The notes under the pieces are model-generated. The model ran no database searches and was not told the origin of the DNA. It worked only from the letters and a program-made list of their open reading frames with translations. Shown here in pieces: positions 1-12,540 of a stretch of DNA of 64,000 bases. The stretch is taken from NCBI GenBank assembly GCA_037954665.1, contig JBBMOL010000012.1, positions 8,556,001 through 8,620,000 on the forward strand, read 5' to 3'. The position numbers were made by a program, and so were the translations under genes. This DNA comes from Laguncularia racemosa (lineage: Eukaryota > Streptophyta > Magnoliopsida > Myrtales > Combretaceae). How positions within the stretch are numbered: the stretch's first letter is position 1; each line of letters starts with the position of its first letter.

Positions 1-81
1 AACAACTTCTGACAAGCTCAAACATATGTTACACATTATTCCTCTTTTGTTAACATCAAAACTAAATTAGAGAACTTAACA
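1..81. other. Unidentified flank left of element A
   Basis: No coding or repeat signal is recognised. Homology to the other LTR of element A starts only at about position 82, so this stretch is either host DNA or sequence that replaced the first ~30 bases of the LTR. Confidence 0.4.
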
Positions 82-293
82 AATAATGTTTCATTTTTTT
101 ATTTTTTATGTTTTTATTTTTCTTCTATTTTGCAAAAATAAAGGAAAAATAATAATAATACACCAATTTTGGAAAATGATGATTGAAACAATAATAAAAG
201 ATGTTAAATAATTTTCATAAATTTTTAGAATTTCAAAATAATATAAATTGCAATGCATATATACAAATTACGTTTAATAAAAAAAATGAGAAA

Positions 294-375
294 GTGGGTT
301 AGCCCATCTGGTCCAGTCGCTGGCCTCATGCACGTAGGGAAGGGGTTAGGTTATAGGTTCGAAACGCAGGGGAGG
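294..375 (+). other. tRNA-like segment in LTR (pol III B-box-like)
   Basis: A gggttagcccatctggtcc start and a ggttcgaaacg core (356-366) resemble the A- and B-box layout of a tRNA-derived SINE head. Equivalent segments occur in all five Tat/Ogre-type LTRs of the window. Function is unproven. Confidence 0.4.
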
Positions 376-708
376 CACTTTGTGCATTTTTTTTTCTTTC
401 CAAAGGACACATGGTAGCATACGATTGGATGGAGGATCGCATGCGCTAGGCGCGTGCTCATCTTTAACCTCCATCCGAGATCGGCACCAGCAGCAAGGAG
501 AGGAAATCCGACCATTTTGATTCGATTTTTTGTACAAATCTAACAAATCTTTGACTAAAATGAGATAAACATCATCTAATTAACACCAATCTTGACAAAA
601 ATCAATGATTTACACAAATCAAAGGCAGATCGAAAATGGATTAAATCGCAAATCCGATCTATGCTTATTGGAGTGAAGTCAGAGCTTATCAAGGTCGGTT
701 TTTGGAGC

Positions 709-718
709 CTATAAATAG
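709..718 (+). promoter_or_regulatory. TATA box of left LTR (element A)
   Basis: ctataaatag lies in the middle of the LTR and is conserved at 12531-12540 in the right LTR and, reversed, in the related solo LTR (50705-50714). This is the expected position of the retrotransposon promoter. Confidence 0.6.
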
Positions 719-1827
719 AAATCGATGAGAGGAAGTGAGGGCACAAATCAAAAGAGAGAAAAAGAGAGAAAACACACGAGTTCGAAGCCTTCACCGGAGT
801 TCCCCAAATCACGACCAACGACCACTCTCCCAACCACCACTTAGAGAGGTTCTTAAAGAAAACTACCACCATCTTTAGATCACCCATCTTCTAAAGGCCC
901 AGAAGCACCCATCAATTGCCTTCAAAAGCCACTGGGAAGCCACCGTCAAAGAAGCTCCGATACCATAACCGATTCGACCTGACTCGATACTCAATTCGAT
1001 CAGACCCAACCTGTGAGCCACAACCCGTGTCTAGGTTAGTCAAATTTTCTTTATTTATTTATTTATTTGTTTATTATTAGAATATGTGTGAAGAAAGCGA
1101 AAAAAATATGAAAAATTTTTAAAAAAAAGATTTTTTTTAGAATATGTTAATTAGAATTAGATTTAGAATTTTAATAAATAAATAAATATGTCTATTAAAA
1201 TTAACAGATATAAAAGAAAAAAAATAATAAAGTTTAGGCTTAGAATTTAAAAAAAAAAAATCTTTAAAATGATAACAAACGTAAACTCGATATGTTTTCA
1301 TAATTAAAATTAAAATAATCTACTAAAGATTTTTCATAAAAAGCAAACTACGACTTGTTTGATCTCGAATAGTGGGTAGGTAAGCATCCTTATGAGGCAA
1401 CTCTAAAAAGAATAAAAAATTATTTTCCAAATCATTATTAGTATAATTGTTATATCATTTTTTAATATCTTCTTTTTTATGAAAAAAAAAGGTATCATAA
1501 CATAACTCAAATTTCAAAAGGGTAAGGTGGTAACTTTAGGGTTTTAATAGGATAGCTCCCAATTAGAGAATCTCTGTTTTTTCTTTCTTCTTCTTTTTCT
1601 TTTTTAAAATAAAAAGAGGAGATTTTGTTGACTAATTGTCTAAATTAAAATTAATCTGCTCAATTAGTTCTAATTTAATATTTTTTCCTAACTCTAGTTG
1701 GGTGGCGACTCCAAACAAATAATAAAATTGCTAATTCAAGTCAAGGATTTATATTAGATGAGCATAGGATCTAATATGAATCGAATTAGGGAGATAACAT
1801 AAAATTTTAAAATTAGACTCGACAAGA

Positions 1828-1845
1828 TGGCGACTCCACTAGGGA
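1828..1845 (+). other. Primer-binding site of element A
   Basis: tggcgactccactaggga begins three bases after the LTR ends. It is not the initiator-Met type (tggtatcagagc). The related element B has a similar site, tgactccactggagaa, on the minus strand. Ogre-type elements are usually described as tRNA-Arg primed; the matching tRNA was not checked here. Confidence 0.6.
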
Positions 1846-2346
1846 GCCATAGTAAACTAGCCACTTAAACCTTCTGAAATCATCATTTTTAGATATCTTT
1901 AACTTTTACATTGTGAAATATTGTTGGTACTAATGTCCATATCTATTCTTGATTTAGGGATTTGATAAAGTTTAGTTTTTATTTTATTTTATTAAGTTTC
2001 CATGCATGCCATTGTGTGATTAGATACGGTCAGACCCAAGCCGTCTTAGGACCCTAGGACGGAGGGGCATTGTGTAGGTTCCGAGAGAAGTGAAATAATC
2101 ACCATTCATGGGTGATTAAGCTACCCCACCCAATGCTTCGATATGACTTAAGATCTATTTCTTTGAGAATGTGAGAGGCTATAGAGCTTAGAGACCTTTT
2201 AGAACCCACCTACCTTACATATATGAAGTCACGAGCTAGCAAATGATTAATGATGTAATTTATTTATTCTTTTTTTCTTTTTCTAGAGTTTAGATACATT
2301 TACCTGTAAAAGAATTCATTTGTAATTCCTATTGTAATCCTGATAG

Positions 2347-3877
2347 ATGCCTAGTGCTGCAATCGACCGTCTCCTCCATAAGGAAATCCGAGTCTGTAAG
2401 CTTTTGGATCCAAACCCGGTACTAGACCATTGGTTTACCTTATACAACCTTGAGGAATAGGCTTTCATCCAGGGAAAGATAGGGCCCATCCTCTCATTAA
2501 TAAAGATGAAAATCAACCTGCCTTTGATTCGGGCTGTCTTACACCTTTAGGAAATTGAGCCTACAGCTTTCTTTATTAGGTCGCATGAGATCACGCCAAC
2601 TATAGAGGAATATACTCAACTTCTGCAGGCTCCCTCACTTGCCAATAGGGTGTATGTACCAGATCTAGAGGCTGGGCCAACTGGTATTTTCAATAGACTC
2701 CTAGGTATTCACAAGGTAGTGATTAACCGAGTGTTGGGAAATAGCAATGGATATTACCTCCGAATGGATGAATTAGAGGCTTGGTTCATAGCTCAATGTG
2801 ATGATGGGAGCAGGATGGACATCTTATGTGGAGATCCCAAGAGTTACAAGCAAAGACGGATTTATGCTTTTATCCTAACAGCATTTGTAACTATCCTTTT
2901 TTCCTATTGGGATCTTTCACATCCACTATAAGGTTGCAAAGTTAGTGTTCTAATTCTTGAAAGGAAAGTCTTATATCCTGGCTCTACTGGCTAAATAGAT
3001 TCAAAATCTGAATTTTATAAAGAAGAAGGGCCTTGGAATCCTCCACTCAAACATTAACCTCATCTTAATTTGGTTTGTGAGCCATCTCAAATACTTCGAG
3101 TCGAACATGGTCAAGAAATCATTACCCTAGCAAGTAGACCTTATTGATTCTTGCATAAAAAGGATGAAGCTGCCTGATGATCTTTCCAGCCATAGTTGGG
3201 TGGAAGTACTCAAAGGTTTCGGTGCTAATGGCATCCTTTGGACTGCTAGGTGAAGCTGCTGCAATAAGGTCATCTTAAGATATAAGAACCTTCAGGCTGT
3301 TCCATTGATTGGTATCAGTAGGTGCACAGGTTATCATCCGAACTTGGTGGTCCGTCAATTTGGTACTATCCAAGACATAGTTTACAGGCCATCATTGGAA
3401 GGAATCACATTTGAACACTAAGATGTGAGTTTGTTGGTGGCTGAGAAGGTCGCTAAGCTGGTAGAGGTCAAAGCTTTATAGGAAGCCCGGATTGAGAGCC
3501 CTAACATAGACCTCAGAGACTTGGATGGTGAAGTAAGCAAGCACCGAGCCACAAGAGATTTCGTGATCAACCAATTATACCAAACAGGAGAAAGGGTGTA
3601 TCGAGTCCTGGATGTCACTGAACCTGCATCGAACAACATAGGTCTAGAAATGAAAACCTATATAGAATAGGTCAGAGCTTAGATGGAAGTCCACTTTGAG
3701 GCTGCAGACTACAAAAAGGACATTTGGAAAAGTAGATTCAAAGAGTCTAACCAGAGAAACAAAGCCTTGGAAGCTCAACTAGAGAAAACTCAAGCAAGAG
3801 TTAGAGAATTAGAGGCCATCATCGACGAAGAACCGGCGCCTACGCAGCCAAAGAAGAAGAAGAAGTCTAGGAATTAG
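2347..3877 (+). pseudogene. Ogre-type ORF1 (plant-mobile-domain-like plus coiled coil), degenerate
   Basis: This is an extra reading frame upstream of gag, as in Tat/Ogre elements; its role in the element is not established. Visible pieces are TPTIEEYTQLLQAP (near 2600) followed by PDLEAGPTGIFNRLLG, resembling the plant mobile domain fold, and a charged C-terminal coiled coil (about 3683-3840) ending in a KKKKKSRN tail. Element B has a homologous frame on the minus strand (TLSIEEYSQLLQAP type). The likely start is the ATG at 2347. Several in-frame stops and frameshifts break the middle, mainly 2930-3680. Confidence 0.6.
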
Positions 3878-4130
3878 AAAATAGACCGAGATAGTATCTT
3901 TCCTTTTCATGTTTTCAAAGTATCAAACTCCAAGTTTTCAATATTAATAAAATTTAAATATTATATCATTAATCAAATGCTAGCCCCTTTTTCTCTTAAT
4001 CATTTGCGTAATACATGCATCATATTTACATGTGTACATTAGCTAAGTAAATGTTTACCAGGTACCAAAGATAGCTCCCAAACAACCAAACCCTCCAAGG
4101 AGTCCAATCCACACTCTCTCCAAAACCAAG

Positions 4131-5482
4131 ATGGCTAGTAGTGGCAACAATGACCATCATGACCACACCAGCGCAAATGCCATCTCAGATCCGAGGATCA
4201 TATCCTTAGAACAAATGGTCTAATTGTTGGTTGCGCAAGTCCACCTCTTTACTGAAAGCATTGGCTTCCTTTGCACCACCCAACTTACTCATGAGGAACA
4301 TTTAGGAGCTCGAAAAGGAAAGGCTATAGAGAATCAGCCACCAGAATATGAGGAAATCAACTCCCACCTTAACCCTGCATTCGAATATGAATCGAAAGTC
4401 AATCTCAGTCTGACCTCGAATGATATAAAAAAGGGAAATGGAGGATAGACAAAACGAGATAGAAAAGAAGCTCTTTCAACAATTGGCTAAGAAAATGAAG
4501 ACCTTGGAAGGACCTGACGGTTTTGAGCAAACCGACATCACTAGTCTACCAGTCTATGGGGAAGAAGCCTATTTGGAAAAGTTTAAAGTCTCAGAATTTG
4601 AAAAATATGATGGCCCTGGTTGTCCTAAGATGCATACAAGGCTATATGTGCGGAAAATGAGTAAATATGCACAATATGACCAACTCATGGTCCAAACCTT
4701 CTAGGACAGCCTCGCGGGTCCTGCTTTCATCTAGTATGCACACTTAGATTTTAACTAAGTCAACACTTAGGAAAAACTCTCTCGTGCATTTTACAAGCAG
4801 TACAAGTTCAACATCGAGGTTGTCCCTTCGATAACAGACCTGGGAAGCCTTTGGAAAAGACACAACGAATCCTTCAAAGAATATGTCGAGCGTTGGAGGG
4901 CTCAAGCTGCTAGGGTAACAACCCCAATTTAAAAGAAGTTAACATTCATATTTGTCAACACCTTAGAAAAGACTTATTTCACACATCTAGTGGGATAAAC
5001 ATCATCTAGCTTTGTGGAGGTAGTCGAAGTAGGATGCTAGATAGAGAATGCCATTACATCTAGGAAACTCCAAATTGTCAACCTTCCTAAAGTTGCATCA
5101 TCTCCAAGACCTATGGGAGGTAACAAAGCCAAGGAATCTACCGTCAGCACGGTTAATTCCAGTAGGGTTAACAGAGTTGGGTCTCGTGTAACGTTCTAAG
5201 CAACAAACAACCTAATCTAGCAATCACTGGTGAATCAGACCCAAACTACGAGAGTTATAAGACAGTTTACTCCAATACCTATCCCACTCAGCCAAGTTTT
5301 TGCTTGATTACGAGCAGATAATCTGATTAGCTTTGAGATCCCTAACGATCAATACAAGCCAAGGAATTTCAATCTAAACCTGAAATGTGAGTATCACGTG
5401 GGGCAAGAGGGACATTCTACAGACAGCTGTTGGAGGCTCTAAAACAAAATCCAAGACCTAATCGATGTAAGGATAGTGGCAG
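4131..5482 (+). pseudogene. Gag (capsid and nucleocapsid) of element A, degenerate
   Basis: The reading starts at ATG 4131 (MASSGNNDHHDH). The capsid part is recognisable by LPVYGEEAYLEKFKVSEFEKYDG (broken into pieces here), then AFYKQYKFNIEVVPSI, WKRHNESFKEYVERWR and a zinc-knuckle-like CEYHVGQEGHSTDSCW near 5392-5440, the form usual for Tat-type gag. Gag packages the RNA genome into virus-like particles. A frameshift near 4430-4440 and many stop codons, some of them TGG to TAG type, show it is dead. Confidence 0.65.
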
Positions 5483-6887
5483 TTGGATTTTTTCAATGCA
5501 CCAACACCTAATGTTAGCACTAATCCCCTACCTAACCAAAAACTTATGGTCAACATGATCACATCTGAAGAGCCGGACTCCAAACCAAAGGAGACCCTAA
5601 AACAGGCAAAAACAATAACACAACGAGCAAATTGCCCATGCAAAGTCTCAAATAAAGCCCCTAGATCACAGATGAAGAAGAGGTGGCTAGTTGGAGATCC
5701 AACTGTCGACACCTTAGGTGAATCACTTGGGAGGTTTGAGTACCTAGTAAATTACTCATTCACCCCAACAGCTTATGGATTGCCTAGTGGGTGGGGACTT
5801 GAATTTGAAAAGGAGGATAACCCACCAAGGGAGAAAAATGAGTTTGTGAACATGATCAGATCAGACCCGAAGCTGATAGTTATAAGATGTTATGAGGGAC
5901 AAGTGACTAAGGTGAAAATTCCAAAGAAGAAATATGTGTTTAATGTCCCAATACCCTCAGAAAAGTATAAAGCGGCACCATTTGACTATCAATCCCTTAA
6001 TCAGGAAAAGTCTCCTATAATAGGAGGAATCACCCATTCGGGAGGGTTTATGATCCTAAGAACAAAACCTCTACTGAAGAGCCTACCACCAAATTGAAGA
6101 AAGAGGAAGAAGAGGGGCTCCCCGCATTCACGAAGATGATCAAATCAAGTGAATACAAGATCATGGAACAACTCAATAAAGTTCCAGCCCAAATATCACT
6201 TATGGGCCTTCTCATGACATCTGAACCTCATCGAGAAGCACTCTTCAGAGTGCTCAAACAAGTCAGGGTACTAAAAGGCATCACAATAGAAAAGCTAAGC
6301 CATATAGCAGATCTAATCTTCACTGTGGACCAAATATCACTCTCCCCTAAAGAACTTGGAGAGGATGGAGACCAACACATGAAACCACTTTTCATAGTGG
6401 TAAAATGTAACGACACAATAGTCTCCAAGTCTTCATAGATAATGGGTCTTCCCTCAATGTGTGCCCCTTAGCTACGCTCGATCTACTAGGAGTTTATATG
6501 AGCAATATCAAGCGGAGTTCAACAATGGTTAGGGCTTTTGACAGTTCCAAGAGGGAAATAGGGGGGTAAATCAACTTACCGATAGAGATTGGTCCACAGA
6601 TGTTCAACATCTCATTCCAAGTCCTCGATATACCAAGGTCTTTCAACCTACTACTAGGAAGGCCATGGATACACACTACAGGAGCCATACCTTCGAGTCT
6701 CCACCAAAAAGTCAAGTTCATAGCAAATGGTCAAATAATCACCATATTAAGAGAACAAGATTATGCCATTTACAAAGAAATGGCTATACCTTATATCGGA
6801 GAAGATGGTCCTAGGGACTTAGGGTTCCAAATGTTCAACAAAATAGGCATCAATTCAAAGAGGAGTAGCAAGGGACGTTTGGACTAG
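5483..6887 (+). pseudogene. Gag-protease linker and aspartic protease of element A, degenerate
   Basis: After a 200-codon open stretch (5483-6097) with no known domain comes the retropepsin region. The active-site-like DNGSSLNVCPLATL is read from about 6436, one frame off from the upstream ORF because of a frameshift near 6430. The flap and C-terminal part read LLLGRPWIH and IPSSLHQKVKFI at 6650-6720. The DNGSS form of the protease active site is common in this lineage. Stops at 6568 and elsewhere break it. Confidence 0.6.
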
Positions 6888-7440
6888 GGTACATTCCTAC
6901 CTCCCAGGAAGAAGCTCAAGCAAGAAGTATTAGAAGTAGAAGGAAAAGGAAGCTGAATGATATCCATATGAATTTTCCACCCCTTCAACAAACTTTCTCG
7001 TGGCTGGCTATCACTCAAAAGCCAGGGATGATCCAAGTGATGTCAACAATGAGGGCTTAGCTTCTCACACATCTAATCAGCATCCAACTCTTAACAACTG
7101 GTTTTGTGATCCTCTTAATAGTACTAGGTCAACTCAAGAATAGGAAAAAATTGTTGAACAAATTTCCGTTCTGGTTACCATTTCAATGATGTTTAAATTC
7201 TTCAAATAAAATACCTAAATTGCAGTTTATTTCTTTTACTCATATATACTCTCACCTCACTTTCCCTACAAATTCCCTATTGTCAAAAGTCAGGGACATT
7301 TAGCGCAGGTAAGTAATGAAAACATTGATATCATTTCTGACACTGCTAGGTCAGCCGTTGGAAGCGATATCCTTAACCACAAAGCAATACAAGAAAGTTG
7401 GTAAAAACATGAACATGTTAAGATCTCAATTGATGAGCCA

Positions 7441-8460
7441 ATGGAGATAGTTAATCTAGGAAGCAAAGAAGAGCCTAAAAATCTCAAAATTAAGGCTAAC
7501 TTGAGTAGAGAGCAAAAGCGTAAGATAATCGAGCTATTGACTAAATATGTGGATGTATTCGCCCAGTTATATAACGACATGCCAGGACTCGATCAATCAA
7601 TAGTAGTTCACAAGCTACCGAGAAGAGAAGATGTCAAACCTAAAAAACAAAAATTAAGAAGATTTAAGCCTGACATCTTATTAAAAATTAAAGAGGAAGT
7701 CAAGAAGCTGCTAGAAGTGGGATTCACCAAGGTATCAAACTACCTAGAATGGGTAGCAAACATAGTCTCTATTCTAAAGAAGAATGGGAAAGTACAAGTA
7801 TGCATAGACTTCCGATACTTGAATCAAGCTACGCCTAAAGACAATTTCCCTCTACCTCATATAGACATCTTAGTAGATAATACCACAGGGAATCATCACT
7901 TTTCATTTATAGATGGTTTCTCAGGATATAATCAAATAAAAATAGCGGAAGAAGATAAAACTAAGACAACTTTTGTCATAACATGGGGAACTTTCTATTA
8001 CAAAGTTATGCTCTTTGGTTTGAAGAATGCTAGGGCAACGTATCAGAGAGCCATGGTTCTGATACTTCATGACATGATGCATCGAGAAGTCGAAATATAC
8101 ATCGACGATATGATAGCTAAATCTAAAAGAGAAGAAATCCATGTGATCATCCTAAGGAGGTTGTTCAAGCAATTGAGAAAGTTTTAACTGAAGTTAAACC
8201 CCAAAAAATATACTTTTGGGGTCACAACGGGCAAGCTGTTAGGGTTTATCATAAGTCGAGAAGGTATCAAAATTGACCCTAACAAAGTAAAGGCCATATT
8301 GGAACTACCCTCTCCACGTACTATCAAGGAGGTGACAGGTCCACTAGGAAGGTTGAATTACATAGCCCGTTTCATCTCACAACTCATGGATAATTGTCGT
8401 CCACTATTCCATTTGCTGGAAAAAAAATGTCACGGTAGAATGGGAAAATGAATGCTAGAA
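7441..8460 (+). pseudogene. Reverse transcriptase of element A
   Basis: The longest intact stretch (7441-8187, 248 codons) covers the palm and fingers of a Ty3/gypsy RT: VANIVSILKKNGKVQVCIDFRYLNQA, then FSFIDGFSGYNQI and FGLKNARATYQRAM (each shown in part), with the catalytic YIDDM box at 8098-8112. Both catalytic aspartates remain. A stop at 8188 interrupts the protein just before the LNPKKYTFGVTTGKLLGF connection segment, which continues in frame to about 8430, where a further shift occurs. Confidence 0.8.
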
Positions 8461-8926
8461 AGCATTCAAAGAGATCAAGGATTGCCTTATGAATCCCCCA
8501 GTCTTAGTAGTCCCAAAACAAGGAAAACCCTTATTCTTGTACCCCACGATACTCCTTGAATCCATGTGGTGCATGCTAGGGCAAAAGGACGAAGAGGGGA
8601 GGGAATGATCCATATACTAACTAAGTAAAAATTTCATGGACGAGGAACTGAGGTATTTTGAGATAAAAAGGACTTGTTGTGCTTTGGTTTGGGTTATGCA
8701 TCAGTTGAGGCAGTATACCCTCTACTATCCTATTGAATTGCTAACAAGATATCATCATTTGAAATACTTGGCAGAGAAGCCCATTTTGTTAAGAAGAATC
8801 TCTAAATGGAAAATGCTCCTATCAGAATTTGATATCACATACATAAATCAAAATTTGATGAAAGGGCAATCGCTAGCAGATCAGTTGGCAAAACACCCAA
8901 TTGAGGAAGATCTCCAAGAATTATAG
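8461..8926 (+). pseudogene. Degenerate first RNase H (connection domain) of element A
   Basis: The stretch 8636-8926 reads DEELRYFEIKRTCCALVW then HLKYLAEKPILLRRISKW and LADQLAKHP, the remnant of the gypsy RNase H that follows RT. In Tat elements this first domain is degenerate and acts as a connection region. It is separated from RT by a frameshift around 8430-8640. Confidence 0.6.
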
Positions 8927-8997
8927 GCCCAATTCCTTGATGAAAACATATTAACGGCAGAAGGTAAACCAATAGAAGAATACAAGATAGAGCAAAA

Positions 8998-9487
8998 TGC
9001 TAGATGGAAGATGTTCTTTGATGGAGCTACCAACATATTTGGTTGTGGGATTAGGGTAATGCAAATATCACTAGAAGGAACACAATTCCCCTCAACAATG
9101 AGACTTACATTTCCGTATACTAATAACATTGCAGAATATGAGGCATGCATCCTTGGCCTCAAAATAGCTTGCCATATGGAAATCCGTGAATTGGATGTAT
9201 ACGGAGATTCTTCACTCATCATACTATAAACACAAGGGGAATACAAAACTAAAGACCCTAAATTGGTGCCATACCATCAACATTTGACAGAGTTGATCAA
9301 CGAATTCGAGGCAATCACCTTCACATACATCCCAAGGACTCAAAATCAGTTTGTAGATGCATTCGCCACACTAGCATCTATGATTCAACTAATAGGGGGA
9401 GCCGAAGTCCAACCACTGAAAATAGAAATTGAAAATAGGCCCGCCTACTATCTAGTAATAAAAAAAGTACAAAATGACAAGCCCTAG
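8998..9487 (+). pseudogene. Second (Tat-type) RNase H of element A
   Basis: FDGATNIFGCGI (9014-9049), NNIAEYEACILGLKIA, DVYGDSSLII and QFVDAFATLASM give the D-E-D-D pattern of an independent RNase H. A second RNase H between the ancestral one and integrase is a lineage mark of Tat/Ogre elements. One stop at 9227-9229 (TAA) divides it; the remainder runs 9230-9487 in the same frame. Confidence 0.65.
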
Positions 9488-9589
9488 TATTACAATATCA
9501 AAACTTTCCTCCAAGAAAGCAAATAATCTGAAGTGGCTAGCAAAAATGACTAAAGAACACTCGAAAGGTTAGCAAGTCATTTCTTATTA

Positions 9590-10732
9590 AATAGGCCTGT
9601 GCTTTATAGAAGATCACTTAACACCACATTGCTAAGGTGCTCAAACAAAAGAGAGGCATGTGAATTGATAAAAGAAGTGCATGAAGGAGTATGTGGACCT
9701 TACATAAATGGATACATGCTTGCCTAAAAAATCATGGGGATGAACTATTATTAGTTAACAATGGAATCAGACTACATCAAATATGTCAAGCATTGTCACT
9801 TGTGTCAAGTCTATGCAAACCAAATAAATGCCTCGCCTAAAGGACTTCATTCATTATCTCCACTATGGCCATTCTCCATGTGAGGAATTGACATCATCAG
9901 GCCAATTACTCTAAAAGCATCAAATGGTCACAGATTCATACTAGTAACCATTGATTATTTCACCAAATGGGTGGAAGCTTCATCATATGCTAGTGTCACA
10001 AAGGGGTAATAGTTCGATTCATGAAGAGAGACATAATAGCCCGATATGGAGTTCTTGAATCAATTATCATTGATAACAACACCAACCTCAATAATAAATT
10101 GATGATAGATTTGTATCAACAATTCAAGATAAGCCACAGAAATTTAACTCCTTACCGGCCTCAGATGAATAGGGTGGTAGAAGCAACCAACAAGAACATT
10201 AAAATAATTATTGAGAAGATGACCATCACTTACAAAGATTGGCACTAGATGCTACCATTCGACCTTCATGGCTTATAGAACCTTAATTCGAATGTCTACT
10301 GGAGTTACCCCATATTCTTTGGTATATGGTATTGAGGCAGTATTGCCAATTAAGGTCGAAATACCATCCTTCAAGATTCTATCAGAAGCGCGGTTAGATG
10401 AATCCAAGCGGGTAAAGAAGAGGCTTGATCAATTGAACTTGATCGACAAAAAGAGACTCATTGCATTATGTCACGACCAATGCTACCAACAAAGAATGAC
10501 TCGAGCATTCAATAAGAAAATGAGACCTCGATGTTTTAAAGAAGGAGATTTAGTATTAAGGAAAGTTCTTCCAAATACACAGGATTCAAGGGGCAAGTTT
10601 ACCCCAAATTATGAGGGCCAACATGTTGTAAAAAAGGTGTTATCAGGAGGGGCCTTAATATTAGCCCAATTGGATGGTCTAAAATTGAGAGACCCCATTA
10701 ATACAGATGCTGTTAAGATGTACTATTCATAG
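9590..10732 (+). pseudogene. Integrase of element A, degenerate
   Basis: The zinc-finger part is recognisable by VHEGVCGPY and KHCHLCQVYANQINASP (9675-9840); the catalytic core by VTIDYFTKWVEA (about 9945), DNNTNLNN (10072-10095) and RVVEATNKNI, giving the D, D and E positions. The C-terminal part, 10268-10732, keeps a 154-codon open frame with PRCFKEGDLVLRKV and ends at TAG 10730. The first part holds many stops and at least two frame changes. Confidence 0.65.
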
Positions 10733-11854
10733 GCAAGAAAATTGAAATTTTGCTAAGGTTCATGAATGCCAATAATTAGTACAAACTTCGTGAGCTTAGT
10801 TTTCATTCCTTCTACAAGCAAAGTTAATGTCTCTGAACAATTGATTATCTTAACCAATTGTCATTAAACAAACTTTCATATCATACACACACTACCCATT
10901 GCCTCATAATGAATAATGAACAATGAAATGATGATAAATCTCAATGGATTTTTTTTATGATTCCACCTATTCTGAGCATTAGACCTGGTGTGTTAATAGG
11001 ATAACACCACAATCATAAGAGCCATACTCACAAGAAAGAAAATACATCAAGGCTCTTAGCCCTATTTAAAATAAGAGTAAGCAGAGAAGGAGCAAACCAT
11101 CACGAGGGTTCGATTGTTTGGTTGTTACCTGCAATAAACCGATAAGCATTTAAGGTAAATAATCATCATGAATCATGAATCACATATTCTATAAGTTAGG
11201 TAGTCTAAAAAGCACATCTCATTATCATTTAACCAATTTACCATAAGCGTTTTTAGAATGCTAGGTTGATAGATATACCCAGACATCGTTGTTAGTTAGT
11301 CAGCCCACAATAGGGCACTTTCCTAAATATACTCTCTTAGAGTTAGCCCAAAATGGGGCACTTTCCTAAATATCTTCCTTAGGGTTGTAAGTCTAAAGAG
11401 ACGCTTCCCACTATCTGTTAGTCAGCTTACAATGGGACACTTTCCTAGATACACTCTTTTAAGGTTAACCCACAATAGAGTACTTTCTTAAATATCCTCT
11501 CTCGGGGTTCAAGTCCAAAGAAGACACTTCCCACTGTCAATTAGTTAGCCTATAATGGGGCACTTTCCTAAATATCTCTTTTTTTTAAGTTGTCAATCTA
11601 GTGAGACGCTCCTTATCATCGACTAGTCAACTCGTAAGAGCACTTTTTTATACTCAAACAGATAATCAAACACGGAATCATTAGCTCATGGAGCGTTTTC
11701 CATACTCAAACAGATAATCAAACAACCTCCTAGTAGAACCAAGTTTAGATAACCAGCCAATTATAGCGTTGTCCACTCAGTTTATCAGCAAAAAATGACA
11801 TCTTTGTTGTCTTTGTAGTTAAGTTTTTTAAACTTTACTATAAAGAGGGGCAAT
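10733..11854 (+). repeat. 3' untranslated zone of element A with ~80-bp tandem repeats
   Basis: No coding sequence lies between the integrase stop and the polypurine tract. From about 11270 to 11660 a degenerate tandem repeat is seen, marked by recurring aatggggcactttcctaaat and gtctaaagagacgcttccca blocks. The reverse complement of the same unit makes up the 45480-46345 array of element B, so the two elements share this 3' repeat family. Confidence 0.65.
11842..11854 (+). other. Polypurine tract of element A
   Basis: aaagaggggcaat directly precedes the right LTR. Element B has the same arrangement in reverse (45341-45356). Confidence 0.6.
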
Positions 11855-12111
11855 TGTAAACACCCCATTTTTGCCCTTCAATCACACATAATGTTTTATT
11901 TTTTATTTTTTCATTTTTTCGATTTTTCTTCTATTTTGCAAAAATAAAGGAAAAATAATAATAATACACCAATTTTAGAAAATGATGGTAGAAATAATAA
12001 TAAAAGATGTTAAATAAATTTTATAAATTTTTAGAATTTCAAAATAATATAAAAATAATAAAATTACAACGCATATATATAAATTGTGTTTAATAAAAAA
12101 AATGAGAAAGT

Positions 12112-12193
12112 GGGCTAACCCAGTTAGTCCGGTTGTTGGCCTCATGCATGCAGGGAAGGGGTCAGGTCACAGGTTCGAAACTCGGGGAAGGAA
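12112..12193 (+). other. tRNA-like segment in right LTR of element A
   Basis: gggctaacccagttagtccg followed by ggttcgaaact (12172-12182). Homologous to 294-375 and to reversed copies in the other Tat/Ogre LTRs. Confidence 0.4.
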
Positions 12194-12530
12194 CTTTTCA
12201 CATTATCTTTTTTTTTTCTTTCCAAAGGACACATGGTAGCATATGATTGGATGGAGGATCGCACATGCTAAGCATGTGCTTGTCTTCAACCTCTACCCGA
12301 GATCGGCACCAACAGTGGAGAGAGGAAATCCAGCCATTTTGATTCGATGTTTTGCACAAATCCAACAAATCTTTGACTAAAATGAGATAAAAATCATCTA
12401 ATTAACACGAATCTTAACAAAAATCAAATATTTACACGAATCAAAGGAAGATTGAAAATGGATTAAACCGCAAATCCGATCTATGCTTATCGGAGTGAAA
12501 TTTGAGCTTATCAAGCTCAGTTTTTGGAGC

Positions 12531-12540
12531 CTATAAATAG
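12531..12540 (+). promoter_or_regulatory. TATA box of right LTR (element A)
   Basis: ctataaatag, conserved with the left LTR. Confidence 0.55.

Larger units (their letters stand above)
82..1824 (+). repeat. Left LTR of element A
   Basis: It aligns along its length with 11855-13615 and ends in ..gactcgaca, followed at once by the primer-binding site. The first ~30 bases of the right LTR (tgtaaacaccccattttt...) have no counterpart here, so the 5' end is truncated or replaced. It contains a TATA box (709-718) and a tRNA-like segment (294-375). Confidence 0.85.
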
